Shown here one piece after another: positions 1 through 8,337 of a stretch of DNA of 64,000 nt. Numbering within the stretch: position 1 is the stretch's first letter; each line of letters starts with the position of its first letter. The stretch is from positions 3,410,001 through 3,474,000 of the forward strand of contig NZ_CP057483.1 of NCBI RefSeq assembly GCF_013836145.1, in the 5' to 3' direction. This stretch comes from Citrobacter sp. RHB25-C09 (GTDB taxonomy: Bacteria; Pseudomonadota; Gammaproteobacteria; Enterobacterales; Enterobacteriaceae). The translations under genes and the position numbers were made by a program. The notes below the pieces were generated by a model. The model did not search any database, was not told the origin of the DNA, and saw only the letters and a program-made list of their open reading frames with translations.

Positions 1-150
1 TTCAAACCAGGCGGAACTCCCGGCGACATCGGTTATCACCTTCGCTACCCAGCCGCCGGTACAGGATTCCGCCGTCGTCACGGTTGCGCCGCGCGCTTTT
101 AACGCCAGCCCAACCTGTTCGCTTAACTGCATCAGTTCACTGTCAGTCAT
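1..150 (-). CDS. pncC: PncC NMN amidohydrolase, N-terminal part
   Basis: Partial gene running off the left edge; 50 codons are visible from the ATG at 150. The translation begins MTDSELMQLSEQVG and contains TTAESCTGGWVAKVI, the conserved N-terminal block of the CinA C-terminal/PncC family, which deamidates nicotinamide mononucleotide in pyridine nucleotide salvage. In E. coli pncC lies between mltB and recA, and the same order is seen here with mltB next door. The remainder of the gene lies outside the window. Confidence 0.93.
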   Translation of the reverse strand, partial: MTDSELMQLSEQVGLALKARGATVTTAESCTGGWVAKVITDVAGSSAWFE

Positions 151-265
151 ATCAGCCTCTGTCAGTTAAAAATTATGCCGGACAAGATAGCACTTTCCCG
201 ACAAAGATGGGGATGAGGTCATAAAATTACGAGGAGGATTCAGAAAATTGTGTCTGGGTATGACG

Positions 266-328
266 TGCCGTATCCGGCCTAAAGGTGCTTACCCGGTAGG
301 CCGGATACGCGTTAGCGCCATCCGGCAA
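266..328. repeat. REP/BIME palindromes between mltB and pncC
   Basis: Two inverted REP cores (TATCCGGCCTA and GGCCGGATACGC with GCGCCATCCGGC) form a BIME just after the mltB stop. Similar units recur in most backbone gaps of this window. Known roles of REPs are mRNA 3'-end stabilisation and binding of gyrase or IHF; no function is demonstrated here. Confidence 0.85.
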
Positions 329-335
329 AAGATAA

Positions 336-1415
336 CTACTGGACGCGAGCCAGCGCCACTGTCTGCCCTAACTGCCAGACTGCCATCGCATAATGCGTGC
401 TGTGGTTGTAGCGCGTGATGGTGTAGAAGTTTGGCAGACCGTACCAGTACTGGTACCCCGTGCCGATATCCAGACGCAGCAGGCTAGCCTCGCTGTGATT
501 ACCGAGTGACTGCTGCGGCGTAAGCCCGGCTGCGGCAAGCTGCGAAACGCTATATTTCGTTTTGAAGCCGTTCGCCAGCCCTGGTGCCTGGCCGTTCGCC
601 ATTACTGCCACCGGGTCGCCTTTCACCCAGCCGTGGTCTTTGAAATAGTTAGCTACGCTGCCGATAGCATCCACCGGATCCCACAGGTTAATATGCCCGT
701 CGCCATTGAAATCCACGGCATACTCTTTATACGAGGAAGGCATAAACTGCCCGTAGCCCATCGCTCCGGCGAAAGACCCTTTCAAATCTAACGGATCGTC
801 CTGTTCATCGCGCGCCATCAGCAGGAACGTTTCCAGTTCGCTTGAGAAATACGCCGCGCGGCGCGGATAGTTAAATGACAACGTCGCCAGCGCATCCAGA
901 ATGCGCGTCTTGCCCATCACGCGCCCCCAACGGGTTTCGACGCCGATAATACCGACGATAATCTCCGGCGGTACACCGTACACCTGCCACGCACGGTTCA
1001 ATGCGTCCTCGTACTGATTCCAGAACGCCACGCCGTTTTGTACGTTATCTGGCGTAATAAATTGCTTGCGATAGCGCAGCCAGGCGCCGTTTGGCCCTGC
1101 CGGCGGCTGGGTGGTCGGCGCCTGACGATCCATCAAACGCAGCACGTAATCCAGACGCTTCGCCTGGGACAGGATCTCCTGGAGCTGCTGACGATCAAAT
1201 CCGTGTTTACTCACCATTTTGTCGATGAACTGCTGTGCGTTCGGATTGTTGGCAAAATCGCCGCTCATCTGCATCACATTGTGTTGGGGCTTAAGCAAGA
1301 AGCCGCCAGAAGGTCTCCCCGTTGTCGTTTGAGTCTCTTGGGGTTTCGGTTTACTGCTGCATGCAGCCAGTAACACACACAGGGGAAGTAACGCTACATA
1401 ACGACGCTTGAACAT
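336..1415 (-). CDS. mltB: Membrane-bound lytic murein transglycosylase B
   Basis: 359-residue lipoprotein that cleaves the MurNAc-GlcNAc glycosidic bond of peptidoglycan to give 1,6-anhydromuropeptides at the outer membrane. The start at 1415 gives MFKRRYV..., matching the E. coli protein. An upstream in-frame start would add 16 residues ahead of the signal peptide and is not favoured. The signal peptide ends in the lipobox LLAAC. The GVETRWGRVMG segment carries the catalytic Glu of the SLT-like family, followed by AGAMGYGQFMPSSY. Gene position next to pncC and divergent from srlA is conserved with E. coli. Confidence 0.95.
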   Translation of the reverse strand: MFKRRYVALLPLCVLLAACSSKPKPQETQTTTGRPSGGFLLKPQHNVMQMSGDFANNPNAQQFIDKMVSKHGFDRQQLQEILSQAKRLDYVLRLMDRQAPTTQPPAGPNGAWLRYRKQFITPDNVQNGVAFWNQYEDALNRAWQVYGVPPEIIVGIIGVETRWGRVMGKTRILDALATLSFNYPRRAAYFSSELETFLLMARDEQDDPLDLKGSFAGAMGYGQFMPSSYKEYAVDFNGDGHINLWDPVDAIGSVANYFKDHGWVKGDPVAVMANGQAPGLANGFKTKYSVSQLAAAGLTPQQSLGNHSEASLLRLDIGTGYQYWYGLPNFYTITRYNHSTHYAMAVWQLGQTVALARVQ

Positions 1416-1587
1416 GAGCCATCCATTAAACAAATTCAGCCAGGAAGAAGTATGGTAAAGCATCCCGCGTCATACAAGGAAGCGCCAGAGACGCTTGCGG
1501 GCCGAATTTACGTTTTGTCCCTTCATCTTGATTCACTTTTCATACTCCCCCCACCTCATAACTTTCACTTTAAAATATTTTTCTTTC

Positions 1588-1603
1588 ATTTTGAGATCAA
1601 AAT
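1588..1603. promoter_or_regulatory. Palindromic operator-like site upstream of srlA
   Basis: The sequence ATTTTGAGATCAAAAT (7-bp arms around GA) lies about 80 bp before srlA, in an AT-rich promoter region. In E. coli the srl operon is controlled by CRP, SrlR and GutM. The site could bind one of these, but which one cannot be decided by eye. Confidence 0.4.
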
Positions 1604-1683
1604 AACACTTTTATTTCTTTTAATCTGATTAAAATTAGTCACCGTTTGGCAAGATAATTAAAAAATCCCTACAGGAGAGAACA

Positions 1684-2247
1684 ATGATCGAAACCATTAC
1701 ACATGGAGCAGAGTGGTTCATCGGGCTGTTCCAGAAAGGTGGAGAGGTGTTTACCGGTATGGTTACCGGCATTCTTCCACTGCTGATTAGCCTGCTGGTT
1801 ATCATGAATGCGCTAATCAACTTCATCGGTCAGCATCGTATCGAGCGCTTTGCTCAACGCTGCGCCGGAAACCCACTGTCTCGTTATCTGGTTTTACCGT
1901 TCATCGGGACCTTCGTGTTCTGTAACCCGATGACCCTGAGTCTGGGTCGCTTTATGCCAGAGAAATACAAACCCAGTTACTACGCGGCGGCGTCTTATAG
2001 CTGTCACTCCATGAACGGCCTGTTCCCCCATATCAACCCCGGCGAGTTATTTGTTTATCTGGGGATTGCCAGCGGCCTGACAACGCTTGGCCTCCCGCTA
2101 GGCCCACTTGCGGTGAGTTATCTGCTGGTCGGGCTGGTCACCAACTTCTTCCGTGGCTGGGTGACAGACCTGACGACCGCCATCTTCGAGAAAAAGATGG
2201 GCATCCAGCTTGAGCAGAAAGTCCATCTTTCAGGAGCAACATCATGA
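1684..2247 (+). CDS. srlA: Glucitol/sorbitol PTS enzyme IIC (first membrane component)
   Basis: 187-residue integral membrane component of the D-sorbitol phosphotransferase system, which imports sorbitol and phosphorylates it to sorbitol 6-phosphate. The sequence is almost identical to E. coli SrlA, with several hydrophobic helices (for example ILPLLISLLVIMNALINF). A strong ribosome site, AGGAGAGAACA, precedes the ATG. It overlaps srlE by 4 bp (ATGA), showing translational coupling in the srlAEBD-gutM-srlR-gutQ operon. Confidence 0.97.
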   Translation: MIETITHGAEWFIGLFQKGGEVFTGMVTGILPLLISLLVIMNALINFIGQHRIERFAQRCAGNPLSRYLVLPFIGTFVFCNPMTLSLGRFMPEKYKPSYYAAASYSCHSMNGLFPHINPGELFVYLGIASGLTTLGLPLGPLAVSYLLVGLVTNFFRGWVTDLTTAIFEKKMGIQLEQKVHLSGATS

Positions 2248-3221
2248 CGCGTATTCGTATTGAGAAAGGGACCGGTGGCTGGGGCGGCCCGCTTGAGCTT
2301 GACGTAACGGAAGGTAAGAAAATCGTCTATATCACCGCAGGCACGCGCCCGGCGATCGTTGACAAGCTGGCGCAGCTAACCGGCTGGCAGGCCGTAGATG
2401 GCTTTAAAGAGGGCGAGCCGCCGGAAGATGAAATTGCCGTGGCGATCATTGACTGTGGCGGGACCTTGCGTTGCGGTATCTATCCAAAGCGCCGAATTCC
2501 CACGATCAACATTCATGCGACGGGGAAATCCGGTCCGCTGGCGCAGTACATCGTGGAAGACATTTATGTCTCCGGGGTGAAAGAGGACAACATTCACGTT
2601 GTTGGTGAGGCGACTGCGGCACCGCAACCCGCTCCTGCATCAGCTACCGCCGGGCGCGACTACGACACCAGTAAGAAAATCACCGAACAGAGCGACGGCC
2701 TGCTGGCGAAAGTGGGTATGGGTATGGGCTCCGCGGTTGCCGTACTATTCCAGTCTGGTCGCGACACCATCGACACGGTGCTGAAAACGATTCTGCCGTT
2801 TATGGCATTCGTGTCGGCACTGATCGGCATCATCATGGCCTCCGGTCTTGGCGACTGGATTGCCCACGGTCTGGCACCACTGGCCAGCCATCCGCTGGGA
2901 CTGGTGACGCTGGCGCTGATCTGCTCCTTCCCACTGTTATCCCCGTTCCTCGGCCCTGGCGCAGTGATCGCACAGGTTATCGGCGTCCTGATCGGCGTGC
3001 AGATTGGTCTTGGCAATATTCCACCGCATCTCGCCCTGCCCGCGCTGTTCGCTATCAACGCGCAGGCGGCCTGTGACTTCATTCCGGTGGGTCTGTCACT
3101 GGCTGAGGCACGGCAGGACACGGTTCGCGTCGGCGTACCGTCAGTACTGGTCAGTCGTTTCCTGACCGGTGCACCTACCGTTCTTATCGCCTGGTTTGTT
3201 TCCGGATTTATTTATCAATAA
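2244..3221 (+). CDS. srlE: Glucitol/sorbitol PTS enzyme IIB-IIC
   Basis: 325 residues, slightly longer than the E. coli protein (319). The N-terminal about 120 residues are the soluble IIB domain; the phosphorylatable cysteine lies in the IIDCGGTLRCGIYPKRR segment (Cys71 or Cys77). An Ala/Pro-rich linker near residues 125-140 leads into the hydrophobic second half of the IIC domain. It accepts phosphate from SrlB and phosphorylates incoming sorbitol. It overlaps srlA by 4 bp and is followed closely by srlB. Confidence 0.97.
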   Translation: MTRIRIEKGTGGWGGPLELDVTEGKKIVYITAGTRPAIVDKLAQLTGWQAVDGFKEGEPPEDEIAVAIIDCGGTLRCGIYPKRRIPTINIHATGKSGPLAQYIVEDIYVSGVKEDNIHVVGEATAAPQPAPASATAGRDYDTSKKITEQSDGLLAKVGMGMGSAVAVLFQSGRDTIDTVLKTILPFMAFVSALIGIIMASGLGDWIAHGLAPLASHPLGLVTLALICSFPLLSPFLGPGAVIAQVIGVLIGVQIGLGNIPPHLALPALFAINAQAACDFIPVGLSLAEARQDTVRVGVPSVLVSRFLTGAPTVLIAWFVSGFIYQ

Positions 3222-3232
3222 GAGGTTCCGAG

Positions 3233-3595
3233 ATGACTGTGATTTATCAGACCACCATCACCCGTATCGGCCAGAGCGCGCCAGATGCGCTCTGCGACCA
3301 GATGCTGATTACCTTTCGTGAAGGCGCACCTGCGGATATCGAAGAGTTTTGCTTTATCCATTGTCATGGCGAACTGAACGGCACGTTGCAAGCGGGTGCC
3401 CATTTCGAACTGGGTCAGCATCGTTATCCGGTGACCGCCGTGGGCAGCGTGGCGGAACAAAATTTACGTGAACTAGGGCATATCACCCTGCGCTTCGATG
3501 GACAAAACGAAGCGGAATTTCCCGGTACCGTGCATGTCGCGGGCCCCGTACCTGACGACATCGCGCCGGGTTGTATTTTGAAGTTTGTTGCTTAA
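3233..3595 (+). CDS. srlB: Glucitol/sorbitol PTS enzyme IIA
   Basis: 120-residue soluble cytoplasmic phosphocarrier of the sorbitol PTS (E. coli 123). It passes phosphate from HPr to the IIB domain of SrlE. The candidate active histidines are His43 and His45 in EFCFIHCHGEL. The start has GAGGTTCCGAG as ribosome site, 11 bp after srlE, and srlD follows after 10 bp. Confidence 0.96.
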   Translation: MTVIYQTTITRIGQSAPDALCDQMLITFREGAPADIEEFCFIHCHGELNGTLQAGAHFELGQHRYPVTAVGSVAEQNLRELGHITLRFDGQNEAEFPGTVHVAGPVPDDIAPGCILKFVA

Positions 3596-3605
3596 GGAGA
3601 GAAAA

Positions 3606-4385
3606 ATGAAACAGGTTGCCGTTGTCATTGGTGGAGGCCAGACCCTGGGGGCATTCCTTTGCCGTGGGATCGCTGCTGAAGGGTATCGCGTCGCAGTTGC
3701 GGATATTCAGAGTGATAAAGCTGCAAATGTGGCGCAGGAGATTAACGCTGAATTTGGCGAAGGGATGGCCTACGGCTTTGGTGCCGACGCCACCAGCGAG
3801 CAAAGCGTTCTCGCGCTCTCTCGTGGGGTCGATGAAATCTTCGGGCGTGTGGATCTGTTGGTCTACAGCGCGGGTATCGCTAAAGCGGCGTTTATTAGTG
3901 ACGTCCAACTCGGCGATTTTGACCGCTCGTTACAGGTGAACCTGGTGGGTTATTTTCTCTGCGCTCGCGAGTTCTCCCGCCTGATGATTCGCGATGGCAT
4001 TCAGGGACGCATTATTCAAATTAACTCCAAATCCGGAAAAGTGGGCAGCAAGCACAATTCCGGCTACAGCGCGGCGAAGTTTGGCGGCGTTGGGTTAACA
4101 CAGTCCCTGGCGCTGGATCTGGCCGAGTACGGCATCACTGTGCATTCGCTGATGCTTGGTAACCTGCTGAAATCGCCGATGTTCCAGTCTCTTCTGCCGC
4201 AGTACGCTACCAAACTGGGCATTGAGCCACACGAAGTGGAACAGTATTACATTGATAAGGTTCCGCTAAAACGCGGCTGCGATTACCAGGATGTGCTGAA
4301 TATGCTGTTATTCTATGCCAGCACGAAAGCATCTTACTGTACCGGACAGTCAATCAATGTCACCGGTGGACAGGTGATGTTTTAA
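3606..4385 (+). CDS. srlD: Sorbitol-6-phosphate 2-dehydrogenase
   Basis: 259-residue short-chain dehydrogenase that oxidises sorbitol 6-phosphate to fructose 6-phosphate with NAD. The Rossmann motif VIGGGQTLG is at the N terminus and the catalytic YSAAKFG (YxxxK) is central, with INSKSG supplying the upstream serine. The start at 3606 was chosen because AAGGAGAGAAAA immediately precedes it and the protein then matches E. coli SrlD; an upstream in-frame start would overlap srlB. A REP element follows before gutM. Confidence 0.97.
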   Translation: MKQVAVVIGGGQTLGAFLCRGIAAEGYRVAVADIQSDKAANVAQEINAEFGEGMAYGFGADATSEQSVLALSRGVDEIFGRVDLLVYSAGIAKAAFISDVQLGDFDRSLQVNLVGYFLCAREFSRLMIRDGIQGRIIQINSKSGKVGSKHNSGYSAAKFGGVGLTQSLALDLAEYGITVHSLMLGNLLKSPMFQSLLPQYATKLGIEPHEVEQYYIDKVPLKRGCDYQDVLNMLLFYASTKASYCTGQSINVTGGQVMF

Positions 4386-4390
4386 TGGGT

Positions 4391-4460
4391 GATGGCCGGT
4401 GGCGCTACGCTTACCGGGCCTACCCGTAGGCCGGATAAGGTGAAACCGCCATCCGGCAAA
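4391..4460. repeat. REP/BIME between srlD and gutM
   Basis: Two REP palindromes: GCCGGTGGCGCTACGC with a GGGCCTAC partner, then GTAGGCCGGATAAGG with CCGCCATCCGGC. They lie inside the srl operon, between the catabolic and the regulatory genes, where a REP could lower expression of the downstream regulators. Confidence 0.88.
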
Positions 4461-4477
4461 ATCAAAGGAGCAATAAC

Positions 4478-4837
4478 ATGGTTTCCGCACTGATTACCGT
4501 TGCCGTTATCGCCTGGTGCGCCCAGCTTGCGCTCGGAGGTTGGCAAATTTCCCGCTTTAACCGGGCGTTTGACAAGCTGTGCCTCCAGGGGCGCGTCGGT
4601 GTCGGACGGTCAGGCGGACGTTTTAAACCGCGCGTTGTGGTCGCCGTCGCGCTCGATGAAAACCAGCGCGTCACCGACACGTTGTTTATGAAAGGCCTGA
4701 CCGTTTTTGCCAGACCCGGCAAAATTCCCGCAATTCAGGGCAAACATCTTGATGAATTACAGCCCGATGTGATCTTTCCCCATGATCCGCAATCGCAGAA
4801 TGCACTATCATTGGCGCTTAAACTGAAACATGGATAA
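4478..4837 (+). CDS. gutM: Glucitol operon activator
   Basis: 119 residues beginning with a hydrophobic helix (SALITVAVIAWCAQLALGGW) followed by a basic soluble part, as in E. coli GutM (SrlM), the activator of the sorbitol operon. Ribosome site AAAGGAGCAATAAC. It lies between srlD and srlR. How GutM activates transcription is not apparent from the sequence, since no helix-turn-helix is evident. Confidence 0.94.
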   Translation: MVSALITVAVIAWCAQLALGGWQISRFNRAFDKLCLQGRVGVGRSGGRFKPRVVVAVALDENQRVTDTLFMKGLTVFARPGKIPAIQGKHLDELQPDVIFPHDPQSQNALSLALKLKHG

Positions 4838-4905
4838 TTTCGTTGTGAATGCTATTAGCTTGCGAAGTTATCATTTTGAACATTCAATTCAGGGTAATCA
4901 CACCA

Positions 4906-5679
4906 ATGAAACCTCGTCAGCGTCAGGCCGCTATTCTGGAGCATCTGCAAAAGCAGGGTAAAAGCTCCGTTGAAGAACTGGCCCAGTACTTTGACACCAC
5001 GGGCACCACCATTCGCAAAGATCTGGTCATTCTGGAAAATGCCGGAACTGTCATTCGCACCTATGGCGGCGTGATGTTAAATAAAGATGAATCCGATCCG
5101 CCTATCGATCACAAAACCCTCATCAATACGCACAAAAAAGAGCATATTGCAGAAGCGGCCGTGAGATTTATCCACGACGGTGACTCCATCATTCTCGACG
5201 CCGGGAGTACCGTTTTGAAGATGGTGCCGATGCTCAGTCGCTTTAGCAATATCACCGTAATGACCAATAGCCTGCATATTGTTAATGCGCTGTCAGAGTT
5301 AGATAACGAGCAAACCATCCTGATGCCCGGCGGCACCTTCCGCAAAAAATCGGCCTCATTTCACGGTCAGCTGGCGGAAAATGCCTTTGAGCAGTTCAGC
5401 TTTGATAAACTCTTCATGGGCACCGACGGCATCGACCTTAACGCGGGTGTCACCACGTTTAACGAGGTTTACACCGTCAGTAAAGCGATGTGCAACGCCG
5501 CTCGCGAAGTGATACTGATGGCGGACTCCTCTAAATTTGGCCGCAAGAGTCCCAATGTGGTCTGTAGTCTGGAAAGCGTCGATAAGTTGATTACCGACGC
5601 GGGTATCGATCCGGCGTTTCGTCAGGCGCTGGAAGAGAAAGGAATAGAAGTGATCATAACCGGAGAAACCAATGAGTGA
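4906..5679 (+). CDS. srlR: DeoR-family repressor of the sorbitol operon
   Basis: 257-residue repressor with the DeoR-type N-terminal helix-turn-helix (RQAAILEHLQKQGKSSVEELAQYF...GTTIRKDL) and a C-terminal sugar-phosphate sensor domain (DAGSTVL, MADSSKFG). Known to repress srl until induced by sorbitol. The start at 4906 gives MKPRQRQ as in E. coli; the in-frame upstream start would add 19 unconserved residues. It overlaps gutQ by 8 bp. Confidence 0.96.
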   Translation: MKPRQRQAAILEHLQKQGKSSVEELAQYFDTTGTTIRKDLVILENAGTVIRTYGGVMLNKDESDPPIDHKTLINTHKKEHIAEAAVRFIHDGDSIILDAGSTVLKMVPMLSRFSNITVMTNSLHIVNALSELDNEQTILMPGGTFRKKSASFHGQLAENAFEQFSFDKLFMGTDGIDLNAGVTTFNEVYTVSKAMCNAAREVILMADSSKFGRKSPNVVCSLESVDKLITDAGIDPAFRQALEEKGIEVIITGETNE

Positions 5680-6637
5680 TGCACTACTGAACGCGGGCCG
5701 TCAGACCCTGATGCTGGAACTCCAGGAAGCAAGCCGTCTGCCGGAGCGTCTGGGTGATGATTTTGTCCGTGCCGCCAATATGATTATTCACTGTGAGGGT
5801 AAAGTGATCGTCTCGGGTATCGGCAAGTCCGGGCATATTGGTAAAAAGATCGCTGCGACACTTGCCAGTACCGGTACTCCCGCCTTTTTCGTGCATCCGG
5901 CTGAAGCGCTGCATGGCGATCTGGGAATGATTGAAAGCCGTGACATCATGCTGTTCATCTCCTATTCCGGCGGCGCAAAAGAGCTGGATCTCATCATCCC
6001 ACGTCTGGAAGATAAATCCGTCGCCCTGCTGGCGATGACCGGTAAGCCAACCTCACCACTGGGTCTGGCGGCAAAAGCCGTGCTGGATATTTCCGTTGAG
6101 CGCGAAGCCTGCCCGATGCACCTGGCCCCGACGTCCAGCACCGTGAATACCCTGATGATGGGCGACGCGCTGGCAATGGCGGTGATGCAGGCGCGTGGTT
6201 TTAACGAGGAAGATTTTGCGCGCTCGCACCCGGCCGGGGCGCTGGGCGCGCGATTGCTTAACAAAGTCCATCACCTGATGCGCCGTGACGACGCAGTACC
6301 GCAGGTAATGTTAACCACCAGCGTAATGGATGCCATGCTGGAGTTAAGCCGTACCGGCCTTGGTCTGGTCGCCGTATGCGACGATCAGAAGCAGGTTCAG
6401 GGCGTCTTTACCGATGGTGACCTGCGCCGCTGGCTGGTTGGCGGAGGAGCGCTCACGACGCCGGTTAACGAAGCAATGACCCGTAACGGCATCACGCTTC
6501 AGGCTGACAGTCGCGCCATCGACGCCAAAGAGATTTTAATGAAGCGCAAGATCACTGCCGCACCGGTAGTGGATGAAAACGGCAAACTCACCGGCGCGAT
6601 TAACCTGCAGGATTTCTATCAGGCTGGCATCATCTAA
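5672..6637 (+). CDS. gutQ: D-arabinose 5-phosphate isomerase GutQ
   Basis: 321 residues. An N-terminal SIS domain (VSGIGKSGHIGKKIAATLASTGT) catalyses ribulose 5-phosphate/arabinose 5-phosphate interconversion, and two CBS domains form the C-terminal third. It is the paralogue of KdsD, the enzyme of Kdo synthesis, and the last gene of the srl operon. Its 3' end overlaps the convergent norR stop by 4 bp. Confidence 0.96.
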   Translation: MSDALLNAGRQTLMLELQEASRLPERLGDDFVRAANMIIHCEGKVIVSGIGKSGHIGKKIAATLASTGTPAFFVHPAEALHGDLGMIESRDIMLFISYSGGAKELDLIIPRLEDKSVALLAMTGKPTSPLGLAAKAVLDISVEREACPMHLAPTSSTVNTLMMGDALAMAVMQARGFNEEDFARSHPAGALGARLLNKVHHLMRRDDAVPQVMLTTSVMDAMLELSRTGLGLVAVCDDQKQVQGVFTDGDLRRWLVGGGALTTPVNEAMTRNGITLQADSRAIDAKEILMKRKITAAPVVDENGKLTGAINLQDFYQAGII

Positions 6638-8151
6638 TCCTTCAGTCCCAGACGCTTCGCCAGCCGGTGCAGGTTGGCGACGTCTGTTTCCAGCGCCCGC
6701 GCGCTGGCTGCCCAGTTGTGCTGGTTTTGCGCCAGCGCCCGGCGGATCATCTCCCGCTGAAAAGATTCGGTGGCGTCTCGCAGATTGTGATTCTGCGGCA
6801 CATCAACCGTGGCCAGAGTTGGCAGCACTTGCGCCTCTTCCTGCAATGCGAAATGCTGCGCTTCCAGCACCACTTCCTCCCCAGCCCTTGTTGCCCGCGC
6901 CAGCACCACCGCCCTGTAAATGGCGTGCTCCAGTTCACGCACGTTTCCCGGCCAGCCGTAATTAAGCAGATGACTCCGCGCACCGGGACTTAACACCACG
7001 CGGGACAGCCCCATTTTTAGCCGACACTGTTCGCAGAAAAAGCCCGCCAGCAGCACAATATCCTCACCACGTTCGCGCAACGGAGGAACCGAAAGCGGGA
7101 ACACGCTCAGGCGATGGAACAGATCGGCGCGGAAGCGTCCGGCCAGTACCTCTTCGCGCAGGTCACGGTTGGTCGCCGCCAACACCCGCACGTCCACCCG
7201 CAGACTGCGATCGTCACCGACGCGCTGAATATCACCGTACTGCAATACCCGCAGTAACTTGGCCTGCAACGCCAGCGACAGCTCGCCAATCTCATCAAGG
7301 AACAGCGTGCCGTTATCGGCCATTTCGAACTTGCCGCTGCGGTTGCTGATCGCCCCGGTAAACGCCCCTTTGACATGACCAAATAGCTCACTTTCCGCCA
7401 CACTCTCCGGCAGCGCGGCGCAGTTCAGATACACCAGCGGATTCACCGCACGCGACGATCCTTCATGAATCGCCTTCGCCACCAGCTCTTTCCCGGTGCC
7501 GGTTTCCCCACTGATCAACACATTAAGGTCGGAGGCGGCAACAATCTCGATCTCTTTTTTCAGTTGCATCATGCTGGGCGAAAGGCCAATCATTTGCGCC
7601 TCTTTAACCTGCTCAAAATCTACACCTGAACCTGGTAGCATATTCTGGCTTTCAAGCTGTTCAATCAGCAGCGCATTGCTGAGCGCCCCGGCCGCCAGTG
7701 CAGCAATCAGCCGTAGCTCCTCATCGCTGAAAACGTCAAACTGATCCGGCTCCATGCCGTCGAGTGTTAGCGCGCCGATCAGATTCTGTCCGGCAAAAAG
7801 CGGCAGCCCGATACAGGCGTGAACCTTCAGACTCTCCTGACCCGGAATCAGCCCGTCATAGGGGTCGGGCAGATCGCTGTCCGCCGGAAAACGCACCACA
7901 TCGCCGGCACGAGCGATGGCCTCCAGACGAGGGTGTCCCTCCAGCGTAAAACGCCTGCCCAGAACATCCTGAGCGAGGCCATCAATTGCGAGCGGAATGA
8001 ACTGGCGCGCCTCATAGCGAAGCAGCGCAGAGGCATCGCACTCGAGCACCTGGCGAAGCGTTGTTATCAGACGCTGGAATCGATCCTGATGACCAACGCC
8101 GCGCTGCAATTCGATGGCGATCCCCGCCAGTACCTCAACGGAAAAACTCAT
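6634..8151 (-). CDS. norR: NO-responsive sigma54 activator NorR
   Basis: 505 residues. The N-terminal GAF domain (about 1-170) holds the mononuclear iron that senses NO. The central AAA+ domain has Walker A GETGTGKEL and the sigma54-contacting loop GAFTGA (in GHVKGAFTGAISN). A C-terminal Fis-type helix-turn-helix binds DNA. It is divergent from norVW, whose promoter it activates under nitrosative stress. The shared 186-bp region carries three NorR-type repeats and a -24/-12 promoter. Confidence 0.97.
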   Translation of the reverse strand: MSFSVEVLAGIAIELQRGVGHQDRFQRLITTLRQVLECDASALLRYEARQFIPLAIDGLAQDVLGRRFTLEGHPRLEAIARAGDVVRFPADSDLPDPYDGLIPGQESLKVHACIGLPLFAGQNLIGALTLDGMEPDQFDVFSDEELRLIAALAAGALSNALLIEQLESQNMLPGSGVDFEQVKEAQMIGLSPSMMQLKKEIEIVAASDLNVLISGETGTGKELVAKAIHEGSSRAVNPLVYLNCAALPESVAESELFGHVKGAFTGAISNRSGKFEMADNGTLFLDEIGELSLALQAKLLRVLQYGDIQRVGDDRSLRVDVRVLAATNRDLREEVLAGRFRADLFHRLSVFPLSVPPLRERGEDIVLLAGFFCEQCRLKMGLSRVVLSPGARSHLLNYGWPGNVRELEHAIYRAVVLARATRAGEEVVLEAQHFALQEEAQVLPTLATVDVPQNHNLRDATESFQREMIRRALAQNQHNWAASARALETDVANLHRLAKRLGLKD

Positions 8152-8163
8152 GTCTACCTCATT

Positions 8164-8219
8164 GTCATTTTGACAATTAACAATGTCATAATGACAGCAT
8201 TATGAATAGTCATTTCGAC
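8164..8219. promoter_or_regulatory. Three NorR enhancer sites
   Basis: Three copies of the inverted motif GTCA-N3-(T/C)GAC are seen: GTCATTTTGAC at 8164, GTCATAATGAC at 8185 and GTCATTTCGAC at 8209. NorR is known to need three such enhancers upstream of norV. They lie 56-111 bp upstream of the sigma54 element. Confidence 0.9.
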
Positions 8220-8274
8220 TACCCTTTAATGAGTATTAATAATTAAGTTAGTTTAAATCAATAAGATAAAAACC

Positions 8275-8290
8275 TGGCACGCAATCTGCA
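8275..8290 (+). promoter_or_regulatory. Sigma54 promoter of norVW
   Basis: TGGCACGCAATCTGCA has GG and GC dinucleotides separated by 10 bp, the -24/-12 signature. It lies 47 bp before the norV start and downstream of the three NorR sites. Confidence 0.9.
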
Positions 8291-8337
8291 ATTAGCAAAA
8301 CATCTTTTTTAGAAACGCTGAATTAATTGAGGTTGCT